The notes under the pieces: generated by a model
The model's input: the letters and a program-made list of their open reading frames with translations, nothing else
The model's database searches: none
Told to the model about the DNA's origin: nothing
Part shown: piece after piece, positions 1 to 9,280 of the stretch
Numbering within the stretch: position 1 is the first letter of the stretch
How the letters are laid out: every line of letters starts with the position of its first letter
NCBI GenBank assembly: GCA_030693415.1
Contig: JAUYAR010000029.1
Coordinates: 1-61,323 of the forward strand
Direction of reading: 5' to 3'
Length of the DNA stretch: 61,323 nt
Source of the DNA: Candidatus Cloacimonadaceae bacterium
GTDB lineage: Bacteria > Cloacimonadota > Cloacimonadia > Cloacimonadales > Cloacimonadaceae
Translations under genes and position numbers: made by a program

Positions 1-1
1 C

Positions 2-409
2 AAGCAAGCCTACCAGAATTTCTACATTTATGGCGCTGTAGAACCAAAGACCGGTGAGAATTTCTCACTCTTTCTGCCCTGGGTCAACACTGAAATGATG
101 ACTCTGTATCTGGAACAAATGAGTCATGCGTTTACAGACGAAGAGATCGTCATTATCATGGACCAAGCAGGATGGCATAAATCAAAAGATCTAGTTGTGC
201 CTGGCAATATCGAAATCATCTACCTGCCTCCATACTCACCTGAGCTAAATCCGATTGAACGATTGTGGAAGTACATGAAAACAAACTTTATTCATAATCG
301 TGTCTTCGATTCACTCAAGCAAATGATGGCATGCATGGTAGACGTGTTTGGAGATTTGACTAACGAGACTGTTTCATCATTGTGCCATTGCAGTTATCTT
401 GATTTATGA
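2..409 (+). CDS. IS630-family transposase, C-terminal part
   Basis: This is the C-terminal half of a DDE transposase; the frame is open from base 2, so the gene begins left of the window. The visible protein runs YIYGAVEPKTGE, then a catalytic-Asp region (IIMDQAGWHKS) and the diagnostic IS630 block LPPYSPELNPIERLW, which holds the last catalytic Glu. The stop is at 407-409. An inverted-repeat-like end lies about 40 bp downstream. The family excises and inserts its element at TA dinucleotides. Whether this copy is intact cannot be judged from here. A related terminal sequence sits at the far end of the window (60863-60936). Confidence 0.92.
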   Translation, partial: KQAYQNFYIYGAVEPKTGENFSLFLPWVNTEMMTLYLEQMSHAFTDEEIVIIMDQAGWHKSKDLVVPGNIEIIYLPPYSPELNPIERLWKYMKTNFIHNRVFDSLKQMMACMVDVFGDLTNETVSSLCHCSYLDL

Positions 410-445
410 CATTACAATATAAAACCTGTATTATAGCTTAACCCA

Positions 446-467
446 AGTTTCGCAAAGTAGTGCCTAA
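446..467. repeat. probable right terminal repeat of the IS630 element
   Basis: The sequence AGTTTCGCAAAGTAGTGCCT continues into AA. It closely matches the reverse complement of 60917-60936 and, more loosely, 60863-60884. Its place just after the transposase stop is where an IS630 terminal inverted repeat would be. The left end of the element is outside the window. Confidence 0.5.
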
Positions 468-563
468 GTAATTGAAAAATAGACGGGAAGATTTTCATTT
501 TCTCTTCTCCTTAGAAGTTGATTTGGTGTCAACTTTTTTAGGACGGGACATCTTCCCCCTTTG

Positions 564-621
564 CATTACGGAATCAATACGGACTCATTACGGACTAAGT
601 CCGTATTGACTCCGTAATGCT
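564..621. repeat. long nested hairpin, copy 1 (CATTACGGA type)
   Basis: A 23-nt arm (564-586) pairs with 599-621 at 22 of 23 positions around a 12-nt loop. The loop carries a further copy of the arm motif CATTACGGACT. The 58-bp sequence is the exact reverse complement of 18059-18116, and its first 36 nt recur at 61179-61214. It is preceded by TTCCCCCTTT, as at the third site. No coding is visible from 410 to about 790; this hairpin and the IS end are all that is seen there. Confidence 0.9.
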
Positions 622-1058
622 CAGGAGAGAGATGGGCGTGCAGCACGCAATATGTTGAGGGATAATGATATAGATTGTTTTGCCGAGAGGCATGACATTA
701 CACGGTTATTCATTCGCCGACGGGATAGAGCTCCTTCGTGTCGCCGACGAGGACGTCGGCGTTCCATGATTCGACGTCCCCGTCGGTTCATATTGGCAGT
801 GATCGGATATTTTACGCCGTCAACCAGCATATCATCGACGTTTAAAACTAAAATTCTGCCCTGCGCCAGAACGCGATTCATCTCTTTTGCCACATTGGAC
901 ATCACTTCAAAGTACTTTTCATAGTCCTTGTAGAAACCTTCATAATCAAAAGGTGCATTGAAGTATGGAGGCGAAGTAACAATCAAGTGAATTGATTCGT
1001 CCTTCACTTCCGGCATTGTCTCACAATAACCGATGATTAGTTTATGAAATGTTTTCAT
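621..1058 (-). pseudogene. N4/N6 DNA methyltransferase, truncated by a REP-like repeat
   Basis: Residues 1 to about 88 look like the start of a beta-class DNA methyltransferase. They contain the catalytic motif IV as TSPPY (residues 29-33) and then FDYEGFYKDYEKYF and a VLNVDD strand. After KYPITA the frame runs into translated palindromic repeat (RRGRR, RRRPRRRH) and then unrelated sequence to a stop at 621. In this class the target-recognition region and the SAM-binding FxGxG motif follow motif IV; both are missing, so the product cannot be an active enzyme. No partner restriction gene is visible. The genuine part is about 797-1058. Confidence 0.8.
716..791 (+). repeat. REP-like hairpin pair inside the methyltransferase remnant
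   Basis: This contains the GCCGACGG prefix module, then GCCGACGAGGACGTCGGC (743-760) with the tail GTTCCATG, followed by a partial opposite-facing hairpin, CGACGTCCCCGTCGGTTCAT. It is the same repeat family as at 17753, 22351, 26357, 27633 and 35190. It lies at the exact point where similarity to DNA methyltransferases ends, so it looks like the interrupting insertion. Confidence 0.85.
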
Positions 1059-1268
1059 ATTTTTCGCTCACTTTATCTTCTTGCGGTTCAATGTGCATAG
1101 ACTATCTATTTTGTCACTACATATTTTGAATTCATCAGTATCGGCGCCGCCCCTTCGGAAACTCTTTCCAAATCCAATTCCTTTTCCTACATCTATTTAG
1201 TTCTCACAAGGCTTGAAAAGAAGGCGATTGAGACAGGCTGGGACGTCTGGCGTTCCTCTCACCAAGCT

Positions 1269-1309
1269 AAAAAAAGAACCGGCAGCAATGGGTCACACTG
1301 CTGCCGGTT
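1269..1309 (-). terminator. rho-independent terminator of the pilus operon
   Basis: On the minus strand the arm AACCGGCAGCA pairs with TGCTGCCGGTT, followed by a run of T. It lies about 50 bp downstream of the pilC stop. Apart from this, 1059-1358 holds only the methyltransferase start region. Confidence 0.85.
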
Positions 1310-1358
1310 TGAAATACAGGTCAGAGGGAAAATATCCCCTCCCCCGGTTAAGGAGTAA

Positions 1359-2612
1359 TTATTTGTATCCCTGACTGATAGCTTCACCGAGATCAAAGAT
1401 CGGCAGGTAGATCACGACGATGATGCTGCCAACGACGGTAGCCATGATCACGATCAATAGCGGTTCGATCAATGAAGTGAGGCGGTCAATCACGGAATCC
1501 ACCAATTTTTCATAGAACTGAGCGGCTTTGCCGAGCAGTTTATCCATGTCTCCGGTTTCTTCGCCGGTGGAGATCATTTGCAGCAAGGTGGGGGGAAAGA
1601 GCCCGGTTCTACGGAAGGAATTTGCCACGCCATAGCCTTCTTTGACCATCACTCGGGCACGCCGCACACCGCCTTCGACAACGGCATTTTGCACAACGTT
1701 TTCGGTGAGTTCCATAGTATCCATGATGGGCACGCCGGCAGCCATGAGGATGGAGAAAGTGCGGGAAAACTTGCTCATGATGGAGTTTTTGATCACGGAG
1801 CCGACTACGGGGATTCTCAGTTTGAAAGCATCGATGAAATAGCGTCCTCGATCGGTGAGATAGATGAGGAACAACCCGACGAAAGAAGCAATCAACAGCA
1901 AAAACGTGGCAAAGACGTTATCGGTCACGAAGTTGCTGATATTGATGGCAAGGACGGTGGGAGCGGGAAGTTCGGCGTCAAAATCCGCATACACGCCGGC
2001 AAAAAGCGGAATGATATAGTAGAACATAATCCAGATCACGCCCATCAAAAAGACCATGATAAACATGGGATAAGCCATGGCGGAAGCCACTTTGCGGCGG
2101 GTGTCCTCGATCTTTTCCAGATAGTCCGAAAGCTCGTCCAACACGGTGTGCAGAGTACCGGAAACTTCACCGGCTTTGACCAACGCCACATAGAGCGGAT
2201 TGAACACGCCGGGGTGCTGTTCCATCGCCTCGGAGAGGGAAAATCCCTTGCGGATGTCATCGCCAAGCTTGCGCAGAACTCTGGCAAACTTTTTGTGTTT
2301 CTCTTCTTTCTCGAGGTCGGTGATCGCTTTTTCGATGGTGAGACCGGCGGAAAACATGGTGGAGAGCTGCCGGGTGAAAAACACCAAAACCCGCAGGGAC
2401 ACGCCGGTGCGGATTTTGTAGATCGTGAGCATAAGCTTGTCAAAGAGGGAGAGCTTACCCTTGAAAGCGCCTTCGGAAGCGGCTTTCACGGAGATAATGG
2501 TATTTCCCTCCTTAGCCAGCTTTTCGACTGCCATGTCGAGGGTGTCACCTTTGATGATCCCCTCAATTCTGGCTCCCTTGGCGTCCTTTACGATGTAGGA
2601 AAAATTTGGCAT
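1359..2612 (-). CDS. pilC: type IV pilus inner-membrane platform protein PilC (GspF family)
   Basis: PilC is the polytopic platform that couples the PilB/PilT ATPases to pilin assembly in the inner membrane. The 417-aa length is usual. Two GspF repeats are visible at about residues 70-195 and 275-400, each with a conserved AG(V/L)xI and a GE(x)(S/T)G motif (AGEVSGTL, TGEETGDM). Hydrophobic segments follow each repeat (MVFLMGVIWIMFYYIIP near 190; the last near 385-405). It is the last gene of the pilus operon, 27 bp after pilB and directly before a terminator. Confidence 0.95.
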   Translation of the reverse strand: MPNFSYIVKDAKGARIEGIIKGDTLDMAVEKLAKEGNTIISVKAASEGAFKGKLSLFDKLMLTIYKIRTGVSLRVLVFFTRQLSTMFSAGLTIEKAITDLEKEEKHKKFARVLRKLGDDIRKGFSLSEAMEQHPGVFNPLYVALVKAGEVSGTLHTVLDELSDYLEKIEDTRRKVASAMAYPMFIMVFLMGVIWIMFYYIIPLFAGVYADFDAELPAPTVLAINISNFVTDNVFATFLLLIASFVGLFLIYLTDRGRYFIDAFKLRIPVVGSVIKNSIMSKFSRTFSILMAAGVPIMDTMELTENVVQNAVVEGGVRRARVMVKEGYGVANSFRRTGLFPPTLLQMISTGEETGDMDKLLGKAAQFYEKLVDSVIDRLTSLIEPLLIVIMATVVGSIIVVIYLPIFDLGEAISQGYK

Positions 2613-2639
2613 AGTGGATACCTTCTATTTTACTTATTA

Positions 2640-4349
2640 TTATTCGACAACAGTCATCTTGATGACTTCGCGGATGGTGGTGATGCCGCGTTTCATCTTT
2701 GCGATTGCGGCATCATGCAAAGTGCGCATTCCGGATTTGAGCGCGGAAGCACGAATCAAATCCTGGTTTCCGCCTTCGTAGATCAAGCGGCGGATATCGG
2801 CATCGACGGTGAGCAATTCAAAGATACCGGTTCTGCCGGAAAATCCTGTGTTATCGCAATGGACGCAGCCTCTGCCCATCTTGAACTTTGCGGTGGCGAT
2901 ATCTTCTGCGGAAAGCCCGCTATCAGTGAGTTCCAGCTCTGTGGGGACATAATCTGTCACGCAAAAGGAGCAAATCTTGCGAACCAGGCGCTGTGCCATC
3001 ACCAAGGAAAGTGAGGATCCCACGAGATAGGGCTTGATGCCGATATCGATGAGACGGGTGATGGTGGCTGGGGCGTCGTTTGCATGCAAAGTGGAAAACA
3101 CAAGATGCCCGGTTAGTGAAAACTTGATGGCGATATCCGCGGTTTCTTCGTCGCGGATTTCACCGATGAGCACGATGTCCGGGTCCTGACGCAAAACGCT
3201 GCGCAGGGCGGAACCGAAGGTGAGACCGATCTGTTCCTTGGTCTCGATCTGAGTGATGCCTTCGAGACGATATTCGACCGGGTCTTCCACGGTGATGATA
3301 TTGGTTTCGATATCCTCGATTTCTTTCAAGGCAGCATGCAAAGAGGTGGATTTACCGCTTCCGGTGGGTCCTGAAACGATAATGATGCCATAGGGACGAC
3401 GGATGATCTTGCTGAAGATGTCCATATCCTCTTGTTCAAAGCCGAGCGTAGTGAGCTTGAAGCCAAATTCGCCTTTGTCCAAAAGACGCATCACGACCTT
3501 TTCGCCAAGCACGGTGGGAGTGATGGACACACGCACGTCCACGCTTTTCATGGAGGTTTTCAGTGAGATGTGACCATCCTGGGGAAGGCGGCGTTCCGCG
3601 ATATTGAGTTTGGACATGACTTTGACGATAGAGATCACGCCGGGGTGCATGCCGATGGGTGGAGTCATCACTTCGCGGAGGGATCCATCCACCCGGAAAC
3701 GGATGCGGGTGGTCTTGGTGAGGGGTTCGATGTGGATGTCCGTGGCGCCTGCTTTGATGGCTTCGTTGATGATCAGGTTGATCAATTTGACGATCGGAGC
3801 ATCGGCATTGGAGGAGGCGGAGGATATGGTGATCTCATTTTCATCCTCGTCCATGGCGACGAAATCGAATCCGCCGACGGCGTCTTCCACCTGAGAGGTG
3901 GTGCGAATGCTTTTATAGTATTTTTCGATTGTGTCGTGCAGGACGGAATCTCCGATGAGTTCCGGTTTGATGTTTTTGCCCAGGAGTTTTTTCAGGCTGT
4001 CCAAAACGGTTAGATTTTCCGGATCAGAGAGAGCGACGACGATGCCGTCTCCTTCTTCGCGCAGAGCGATGACTCTGTTTTCTGTGGCATAGGGCTCCGG
4101 AATCAAGGCGACGATATCGATATCGAGATCCATCAATTCCTTGTCTTTGACGATGTTATATCCCAATTGGAGATGTAGGGCGTTTAAAAGTTCTTTTTCG
4201 GTGAGATAACCGAGCTTCAACAGTGTATCCCCTATTTTGAGACCAAAGTTGGTTTGTTTGATCAGGGCTTCCTTGACCTGATCTTCGTTGACGTAGCCCT
4301 CGTGAACAAGCACCTCGCCAAGACGGGCAAACTGTGGATTGTAACTCAT
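2640..4349 (-). CDS. pilB: type IV pilus extension ATPase PilB (GspE family)
   Basis: PilB is the cytoplasmic hexameric ATPase that drives pilus extension. The N-terminal MshEN-type domain spans about residues 1-150. The Walker A GPTGSGKST is near 325-333, the Walker B is VLIGEIRDEET, and a four-cysteine zinc site (CSFC ... CVHC) is near 465-505, which distinguishes PilB/GspE from PilT. The length of 569 aa fits. It lies between the Ig-repeat lipoprotein and pilC. An assignment to a type II secretion GspE cannot be excluded on sequence alone, but the pilM-N-O-P-Q and pilT neighbours favour the pilus. Confidence 0.95.
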   Translation of the reverse strand: MSYNPQFARLGEVLVHEGYVNEDQVKEALIKQTNFGLKIGDTLLKLGYLTEKELLNALHLQLGYNIVKDKELMDLDIDIVALIPEPYATENRVIALREEGDGIVVALSDPENLTVLDSLKKLLGKNIKPELIGDSVLHDTIEKYYKSIRTTSQVEDAVGGFDFVAMDEDENEITISSASSNADAPIVKLINLIINEAIKAGATDIHIEPLTKTTRIRFRVDGSLREVMTPPIGMHPGVISIVKVMSKLNIAERRLPQDGHISLKTSMKSVDVRVSITPTVLGEKVVMRLLDKGEFGFKLTTLGFEQEDMDIFSKIIRRPYGIIIVSGPTGSGKSTSLHAALKEIEDIETNIITVEDPVEYRLEGITQIETKEQIGLTFGSALRSVLRQDPDIVLIGEIRDEETADIAIKFSLTGHLVFSTLHANDAPATITRLIDIGIKPYLVGSSLSLVMAQRLVRKICSFCVTDYVPTELELTDSGLSAEDIATAKFKMGRGCVHCDNTGFSGRTGIFELLTVDADIRRLIYEGGNQDLIRASALKSGMRTLHDAAIAKMKRGITTIREVIKMTVVE

Positions 4350-4483
4350 TACAACTATCCTCTTGTATTATTTACTTATATAAATCTATATTTACACGGC
4401 AGTCTTCGATTCGATCTTTCTCCCTGTTTTTGGAGAGGGGACGGCGGGAAACCATCCCCTCAACCAAACTTCGTAATTATTGT

Positions 4484-6754
4484 TTAGGGTGGCGGAGTAG
4501 CGCCAGTCCAATAGCGATAGAGTATCACGCTGGTCTCGGCAGTGATATTTGTGCCAAGCAGTCTTGCGATAACAGTGGCGCTGGTCTGTCCCGGAACCTC
4601 CACGGGTGGTCCTTGACCCGCTGGGACTTCTACGCGGAAGAAACGTATCTGACCCCAAGCCCAGCCCCGGAATTCCCCGGTGCCGTAGCTGCCGTTGTCC
4701 GTCCGTATCTTCCAGGCAGGTGCTCCCGTTTGATTGTTAAATCCCGGGATTGCCACAAACTGACCCTTTGTCGAGAGCAGCATGATGTCGGAGTTTCCTA
4801 TTCCCAGACCCTGTCCATCGGTGAGCACGCAATAAATCTCGGTGGATTTAGTATCGGGGGAAGTGGCTCCAAAGTTCAAGTGTGCGGGGTTTGCCTGAGC
4901 TTCGAGACGCGGATCGTTGAGCGGTAGCTGCAAAGTTGCATAGCCATCCACTTGCGCGCCGGTGCCGGTGCCGGTGCTAGCCCGGACAGTGATCCAATCG
5001 TTGGTGTAGATACCAGAATAGGATAATGTGGTATAGGCTACACCGTTCAAAGAATCATCCTCGACGCTCACGTTGCCCACATAGGCATTAGCGCCGATCT
5101 GGCAATTGGAGACATTATCGATCAGTTCAAAGAACACCGAGGTTCCCCGGTCAACCGGGTTGCCATAGGTGTCTTTCACCACGGCTCCACCGACCACGCG
5201 CCAGAGACCGCCGCCCATGTTTTGACCGGTGTTGAATCCACCGATAAAGGGCCGCACTTCAGCGGGCGGACCGGCATGAATGACGATGTTTGCCTTGGTG
5301 GCACGTATCCAGCGGTTGTTTTTGACCACCGATGCACGAATCACGAGGATGCCGGATTCGGTGCCGCTATTCACTGAGATTTGAGCCTCACCTCCTGATG
5401 AAACGACCAATACCGAGTCCGCGACCGGCTGGTTATTCAGGTTTGCCCCGGCAGGCGGAATGGTGTTGACTATTCTGAAATAGACGTTTTGCGGGCTGTC
5501 GATCAGGTTGCCGTTGATATCCTTCAGTTTTACTCTCAGGATGGCGGATTCGGTGCCTCCGGTGTTGGCGACGTTCAGGTCGATCTGCCCAATCTGGGTG
5601 AAGCTGATCGAATGGATGTCGTCCGAGGTGACGTTGAAGATCAGTTGAGTCAGCAGAGTATCCCCATTGGCAAAAGCTTTGATCGTGGCTGCACCGGCGG
5701 AAAGACCGGGGGTGAAGCGAACCTGAGCTTCGCCATTTGCCTGGGTGTTGATCGTGACGGTCTGAGTAGTGTTTAGAAAGGTGCCCAGATTGGTCTCAAA
5801 ACGCACCGGTTTGGTCTGGCAGGGATTGCCATGACTGTCATTGAGTGTGGCGCGCATGAAAATGTGATTGGGGCTGGAGACAAAGCTTGTATCCGCCGGA
5901 ACCATCACATTGCCCACCTGGACAAAGGACTGTAAGCCAATCGCTGCGGGAGCTCCTGATCTGATCACTACTTCCCTGGTGCTCATGACTGTGCCGATTC
6001 CTGCCGACACGAATGCGTTTTCGACTCCGGGTGTCGTCGTTGCGACTACCCCGGCATTGTATTTCACATACGCTCGTCCGTTGATCGTTCTCGTCACTAC
6101 GGCAAGCCCCAGGATGTTTCCGGCATCATCTACAAATCTTCCCTTGGTGCAGAAGAAGGTGATCAATGTGTTGTTTGGCACGGGGTTGCCCAAGATGTTG
6201 GTGGCATGGGCGTTGAGCTCCGTGGTCTGCATCACCGTCATGGGATAGGGGTTTGCATTGGAAAGGAAGTTTAGGGTGACGCTTTGGATGGGCGGCACGC
6301 TGATGATGGTCACATTGATGTGCGTCGTGTCCGCAGAAACGACGGAATCTGGATTGGCGGTTGAATAATTACGTACAACTGCCGTGATCAAGGCGACTCC
6401 GATGTCTCCATCATCCCAGAAAGTGGATTTCGCCACGCCGGTGCTGTCGGTTGGAACATTGGTCAGGATTCTGCCCAGATTGGTTTTGAAGCTTACTATC
6501 TGGCTGGGAACGCCAAAACCCTCTCCGTTCTTGACCGTTACGGCAATTTCGGAATAGGTGATGTTGTTATCGGCATAGATGGTATCCGGAGCAGCCACGA
6601 TCTTGGTGATGATCCTGAGTTGGGATGCAGGAGGCGGAGCGGGGATCGCCGGAAGAATTGGCGGCGGGTTGCGCCTGTCGCAAGAAGTGGCAAGCGATAC
6701 CAGCAGCAGCGCCAGAATGGTGATGATGGGGATAATGCGGTTAAATCTTTTCAT
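4484..6754 (-). CDS. lipoprotein with about six invasin-like Ig (Big_1) repeats
   Basis: The start is placed at ATG 6754, where AAAGGGGA lies just upstream; a longer reading from 6778 overlaps pilQ and lacks a ribosome site. The protein has a basic N-terminus, a hydrophobic segment (IIPIITILALLLVSLA) and TSC, a lipobox-like end, then a proline-rich linker and about six tandem Big_1-like domains. Each domain carries a variant of V(K/T)D-x-GNPV and a following GVA-type strand. Big_1 domains are extended structural arms in invasins and intimins. Its place between pilQ and pilB suggests a surface adhesin or pilus-associated stalk; that role is inference. A 134-bp gap to pilB holds no clear terminator. 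Confidence 0.85.
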   Translation of the reverse strand: MKRFNRIIPIITILALLLVSLATSCDRRNPPPILPAIPAPPPASQLRIITKIVAAPDTIYADNNITYSEIAVTVKNGEGFGVPSQIVSFKTNLGRILTNVPTDSTGVAKSTFWDDGDIGVALITAVVRNYSTANPDSVVSADTTHINVTIISVPPIQSVTLNFLSNANPYPMTVMQTTELNAHATNILGNPVPNNTLITFFCTKGRFVDDAGNILGLAVVTRTINGRAYVKYNAGVVATTTPGVENAFVSAGIGTVMSTREVVIRSGAPAAIGLQSFVQVGNVMVPADTSFVSSPNHIFMRATLNDSHGNPCQTKPVRFETNLGTFLNTTQTVTINTQANGEAQVRFTPGLSAGAATIKAFANGDTLLTQLIFNVTSDDIHSISFTQIGQIDLNVANTGGTESAILRVKLKDINGNLIDSPQNVYFRIVNTIPPAGANLNNQPVADSVLVVSSGGEAQISVNSGTESGILVIRASVVKNNRWIRATKANIVIHAGPPAEVRPFIGGFNTGQNMGGGLWRVVGGAVVKDTYGNPVDRGTSVFFELIDNVSNCQIGANAYVGNVSVEDDSLNGVAYTTLSYSGIYTNDWITVRASTGTGTGAQVDGYATLQLPLNDPRLEAQANPAHLNFGATSPDTKSTEIYCVLTDGQGLGIGNSDIMLLSTKGQFVAIPGFNNQTGAPAWKIRTDNGSYGTGEFRGWAWGQIRFFRVEVPAGQGPPVEVPGQTSATVIARLLGTNITAETSVILYRYWTGATPPP

Positions 6755-6764
6755 GTGTTCCCCT

Positions 6765-8153
6765 TTATTCTTCTTCATATTCGATCAACGTACGCGTGAG
6801 GCGTTCGTCAATTTTGGGTACTGGACTCTTTTGATTCACGGAAACCAGGCGAGGCGTGATCTCTATGATCAGATCAGTATTTTCGACTACTTCATAGCGA
6901 TGCTGGAACAGCTTGCCAATATAGGGCAGGTCGCCCAAGAATGGAAGTTTGGTGGTTTTTTGAGTGATCGAAGAATTGAGCAATCCGCCCACGATGATCT
7001 TCTTTTCGTTTGGAACCGTGACGGTGGTGGATATGCGGCGCACTTTGGTGCGAGGGACATACCCGCCGACGAGGTCGGTGACGGAGCTAACTTCGGGAGC
7101 GATGTGAGCGGTGATCATACCGCTGGAATTGACGGTTGGGGTCACGCGTAGCATGATGCCAACTTCTTCGCGTTCCACCTGGATCTGCTTGTCGTTGTCG
7201 GATACGACGAAGGGGACGACCTCACCGATGTGGATAGTGGCTTCGACACCGTTCAGAGCCGTCACGCGGGTATCGGTGAGCAGCTTGGCGGCATTGTTTT
7301 CCAATAGCCAGTCGATTGTGATGTCAAACGCTGTGAGCTGACGGCTGAAATGACCGATATCATTGAAGCCGTCCAGCCTTTGGAAATACTGCTGATTGGG
7401 CAGTGCTCCAAAATCGGTGGGATCGCCGTGAGGCAAGTAGCCGGTGACATCGTTGTAGTTATAGGGCAAGCCGGCTCCATGCTGGTTGACGGGGTCTTCT
7501 GCCAAGATGGTTGAGAGGTGATTCAGACGGCTCCAATCGATGCCAAATTTCTTGGCATTGGAAAGGTGGATTTCGATCAGCCGGACACGGATTTCGATCT
7601 GCTGTTGTTCGACATCAATCTCTTTGATCAGCTTTTCGATGTTTGTGAATGTTTCCGGATTGGCATAGATCATCAGGGCGTTCTGACCTTCCAGGGGAAC
7701 AATCACTCCGGTGGTGTTTTCCAGAGATTTGCTCACCTTGACTGCGTTCAGATTGTTCAGATAGATGATCTTGCTACGTTCGCCGGATTCTTCCATGATG
7801 TTCTGCTTGGTGCCCACGAGGAAAGTGTTAGCTCCCACGACACGGTATGACAGACCGCTGGAGCGGGAAACCAAAGAGACCGCGGTCTCGATCGGAACAT
7901 CTTTTACGTTGATGGTTACACGTTTTTCGTCGCGTTTATCCTTGTCTCCGGATTGATCGATCGCCAGAACGATGTTGGTTCCGCTCAATCTTGCCAGAGC
8001 GTTCAAAACCGAAGACAGGGTGGCATCATCAGCATTGAAGGTGACCTTGGTATTTAATGTGCTCGTCTGTGCCATCGCAGTCGTGACCATCAGAATGAAG
8101 GCCAAGACCAGGATGCTACACAGGAAACGTTTTGAGTTTAGCTCATGTTTCAT
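6765..8153 (-). CDS. pilQ: type IV pilus secretin PilQ
   Basis: The secretin forms the outer-membrane gate through which the pilus exits. The start is ATG 8153 with GGGAG upstream; the signal peptide ends around TAMAQ. An N-terminal STN-like domain (ATLSSVLNALARLSGTNIV) is followed by one N1-type domain (IIYLNNLNAVKVSKSLE) and the C-terminal secretin core ending in IIVGGLLNSS, PFLGDLPYIGKLF and DLIIEITPRLV. At about 462 aa it is compact: no AMIN repeats are seen. It follows pilP in the usual pilMNOPQ order. Confidence 0.93.
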   Translation of the reverse strand: MKHELNSKRFLCSILVLAFILMVTTAMAQTSTLNTKVTFNADDATLSSVLNALARLSGTNIVLAIDQSGDKDKRDEKRVTINVKDVPIETAVSLVSRSSGLSYRVVGANTFLVGTKQNIMEESGERSKIIYLNNLNAVKVSKSLENTTGVIVPLEGQNALMIYANPETFTNIEKLIKEIDVEQQQIEIRVRLIEIHLSNAKKFGIDWSRLNHLSTILAEDPVNQHGAGLPYNYNDVTGYLPHGDPTDFGALPNQQYFQRLDGFNDIGHFSRQLTAFDITIDWLLENNAAKLLTDTRVTALNGVEATIHIGEVVPFVVSDNDKQIQVEREEVGIMLRVTPTVNSSGMITAHIAPEVSSVTDLVGGYVPRTKVRRISTTVTVPNEKKIIVGGLLNSSITQKTTKLPFLGDLPYIGKLFQHRYEVVENTDLIIEITPRLVSVNQKSPVPKIDERLTRTLIEYEEE

Positions 8154-8185
8154 ATTTACTCCCACTATACTATATTTTTTTTTCA

Positions 8186-8725
8186 TTACCAATTACCGGA
8201 TGTATTTGCTTCGCCCGGTTTGTTGAAGTCGGGCATGGGGGGGCGGGACGCCAATTCTGTAGAGTAGGTATTGCCCGCATAGAAATAACGGATGGTTTTT
8301 TCACCGATATCCACGATCCTTCTGCCCTGAATGGTCTCACCGATCCTGGCGGCATGAATGGCACCCTGATACTCGATGTAAGCGATCTTATTGCCGTTTT
8401 CATCGATGGCGGTGGTGGAGAGGCGGAACGTGTTTCGGATCATATCCTCAAACTCTTTTTCCAGATCCATCTTATCTTTGATGATGTTTCCCTGACGCAG
8501 GGGATCGCGGGTGTTTGAAAACACAAAGTTCTTGCGTTCCTGGATAGAAGTTTCGATTCCCTTGATCTTGTTCAACAGAGTGTCGGAAACGGATTCCTTG
8601 GAGTGGATGGATTTATCGGGAATGGCGGTTACCTGAAAATAGACTGTGTAAAGTCTGATTCCAAAAGCCAGAAGCATGATCACGATGAGCGCGATGGCAA
8701 AGTCTTTCACATATCTCAGTTGCAT
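8186..8725 (-). CDS. pilP: PilP-like pilus assembly protein
   Basis: A 179-aa protein with one N-terminal membrane segment (about residues 8-28) and a periplasmic part ending in a beta-rich domain (YIEYQGAIHAARIGETIQGRRIVDIGEKTIRYF is the region, near 118-150). It resembles the PilP/GspC homology domain that contacts the secretin. Classic PilP is a lipoprotein; here an uncleaved anchor replaces the lipobox, as in GspC. The identification rests mainly on position between pilO and pilQ and on the C-terminal domain. Confidence 0.7.
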   Translation of the reverse strand: MQLRYVKDFAIALIVIMLLAFGIRLYTVYFQVTAIPDKSIHSKESVSDTLLNKIKGIETSIQERKNFVFSNTRDPLRQGNIIKDKMDLEKEFEDMIRNTFRLSTTAIDENGNKIAYIEYQGAIHAARIGETIQGRRIVDIGEKTIRYFYAGNTYSTELASRPPMPDFNKPGEANTSGNW

Positions 8726-9280
8726 CTATGCCTCCTTCTTCACTTTAAATATGGATAGCTCGATGGTGACCCGGTAGCGGGATTCGGTGTTCGCCAGCTT
8801 GGATTTGTCCTTGTCGCTGATCTGAGCAGGTGTAATATCCAAGGCATGAATCTTGATGATATGATCCAAGGCTTCCAGATCGGAAACAAACTGACCCATC
8901 TGGACGAACGTGGCTTCAAGCTCCATGTTATAGGTGGTTTCGATCAAGCCGGGTAGCGAGAACTTGTTTGCGTCCGAAAGCTTGTTGATCGTGATCCTGC
9001 GATGATGAGCCAATTCGCCGATGCTGGTCTTGAACTGATTAACCTCGTCAAAGCTGAAACTCGGCTTGCGCGTGAGGCTGTTGTCGATGATCAAGGCAAA
9101 CTGACTGAGCTGTTCATCCATGATGCGGGCGCTGTTCAGCTTTTCCTGCGATACTTTGATCTTGTTATCCAATTGCCCGATATTGCTGGTATTTTTGCTG
9201 ATCATGCTGGCAGTCAGCATAAAGAATCCAACCGCGACCAGCAAGATTATCAGGATTAATACGATGTATTTCTCTCTCAT
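8726..9280 (-). CDS. pilO: PilO-like pilus alignment protein
   Basis: The protein has 184 aa, one N-terminal transmembrane helix (about 5-24), a coiled-coil stretch (about 30-75) and a C-terminal ferredoxin-like part containing FVQMGQFVSDLEALDHIIKI, the usual PilO signature. PilO pairs with PilN in the periplasm and links PilM to PilP and PilQ. It overlaps pilN by 4 bp (ATGA) and abuts pilP, which implies translational coupling. Confidence 0.85.
   Translation of the reverse strand: MREKYIVLILIILLVAVGFFMLTASMISKNTSNIGQLDNKIKVSQEKLNSARIMDEQLSQFALIIDNSLTRKPSFSFDEVNQFKTSIGELAHHRRITINKLSDANKFSLPGLIETTYNMELEATFVQMGQFVSDLEALDHIIKIHALDITPAQISDKDKSKLANTESRYRVTIELSIFKVKKEA

Noticed and set aside
1578-3014. 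Long plus-strand frame of 478 codons
   Set aside because: It runs antisense to pilC and the end of pilB, across two real genes and their gap; the translation is His- and Gly-rich and resembles no family.
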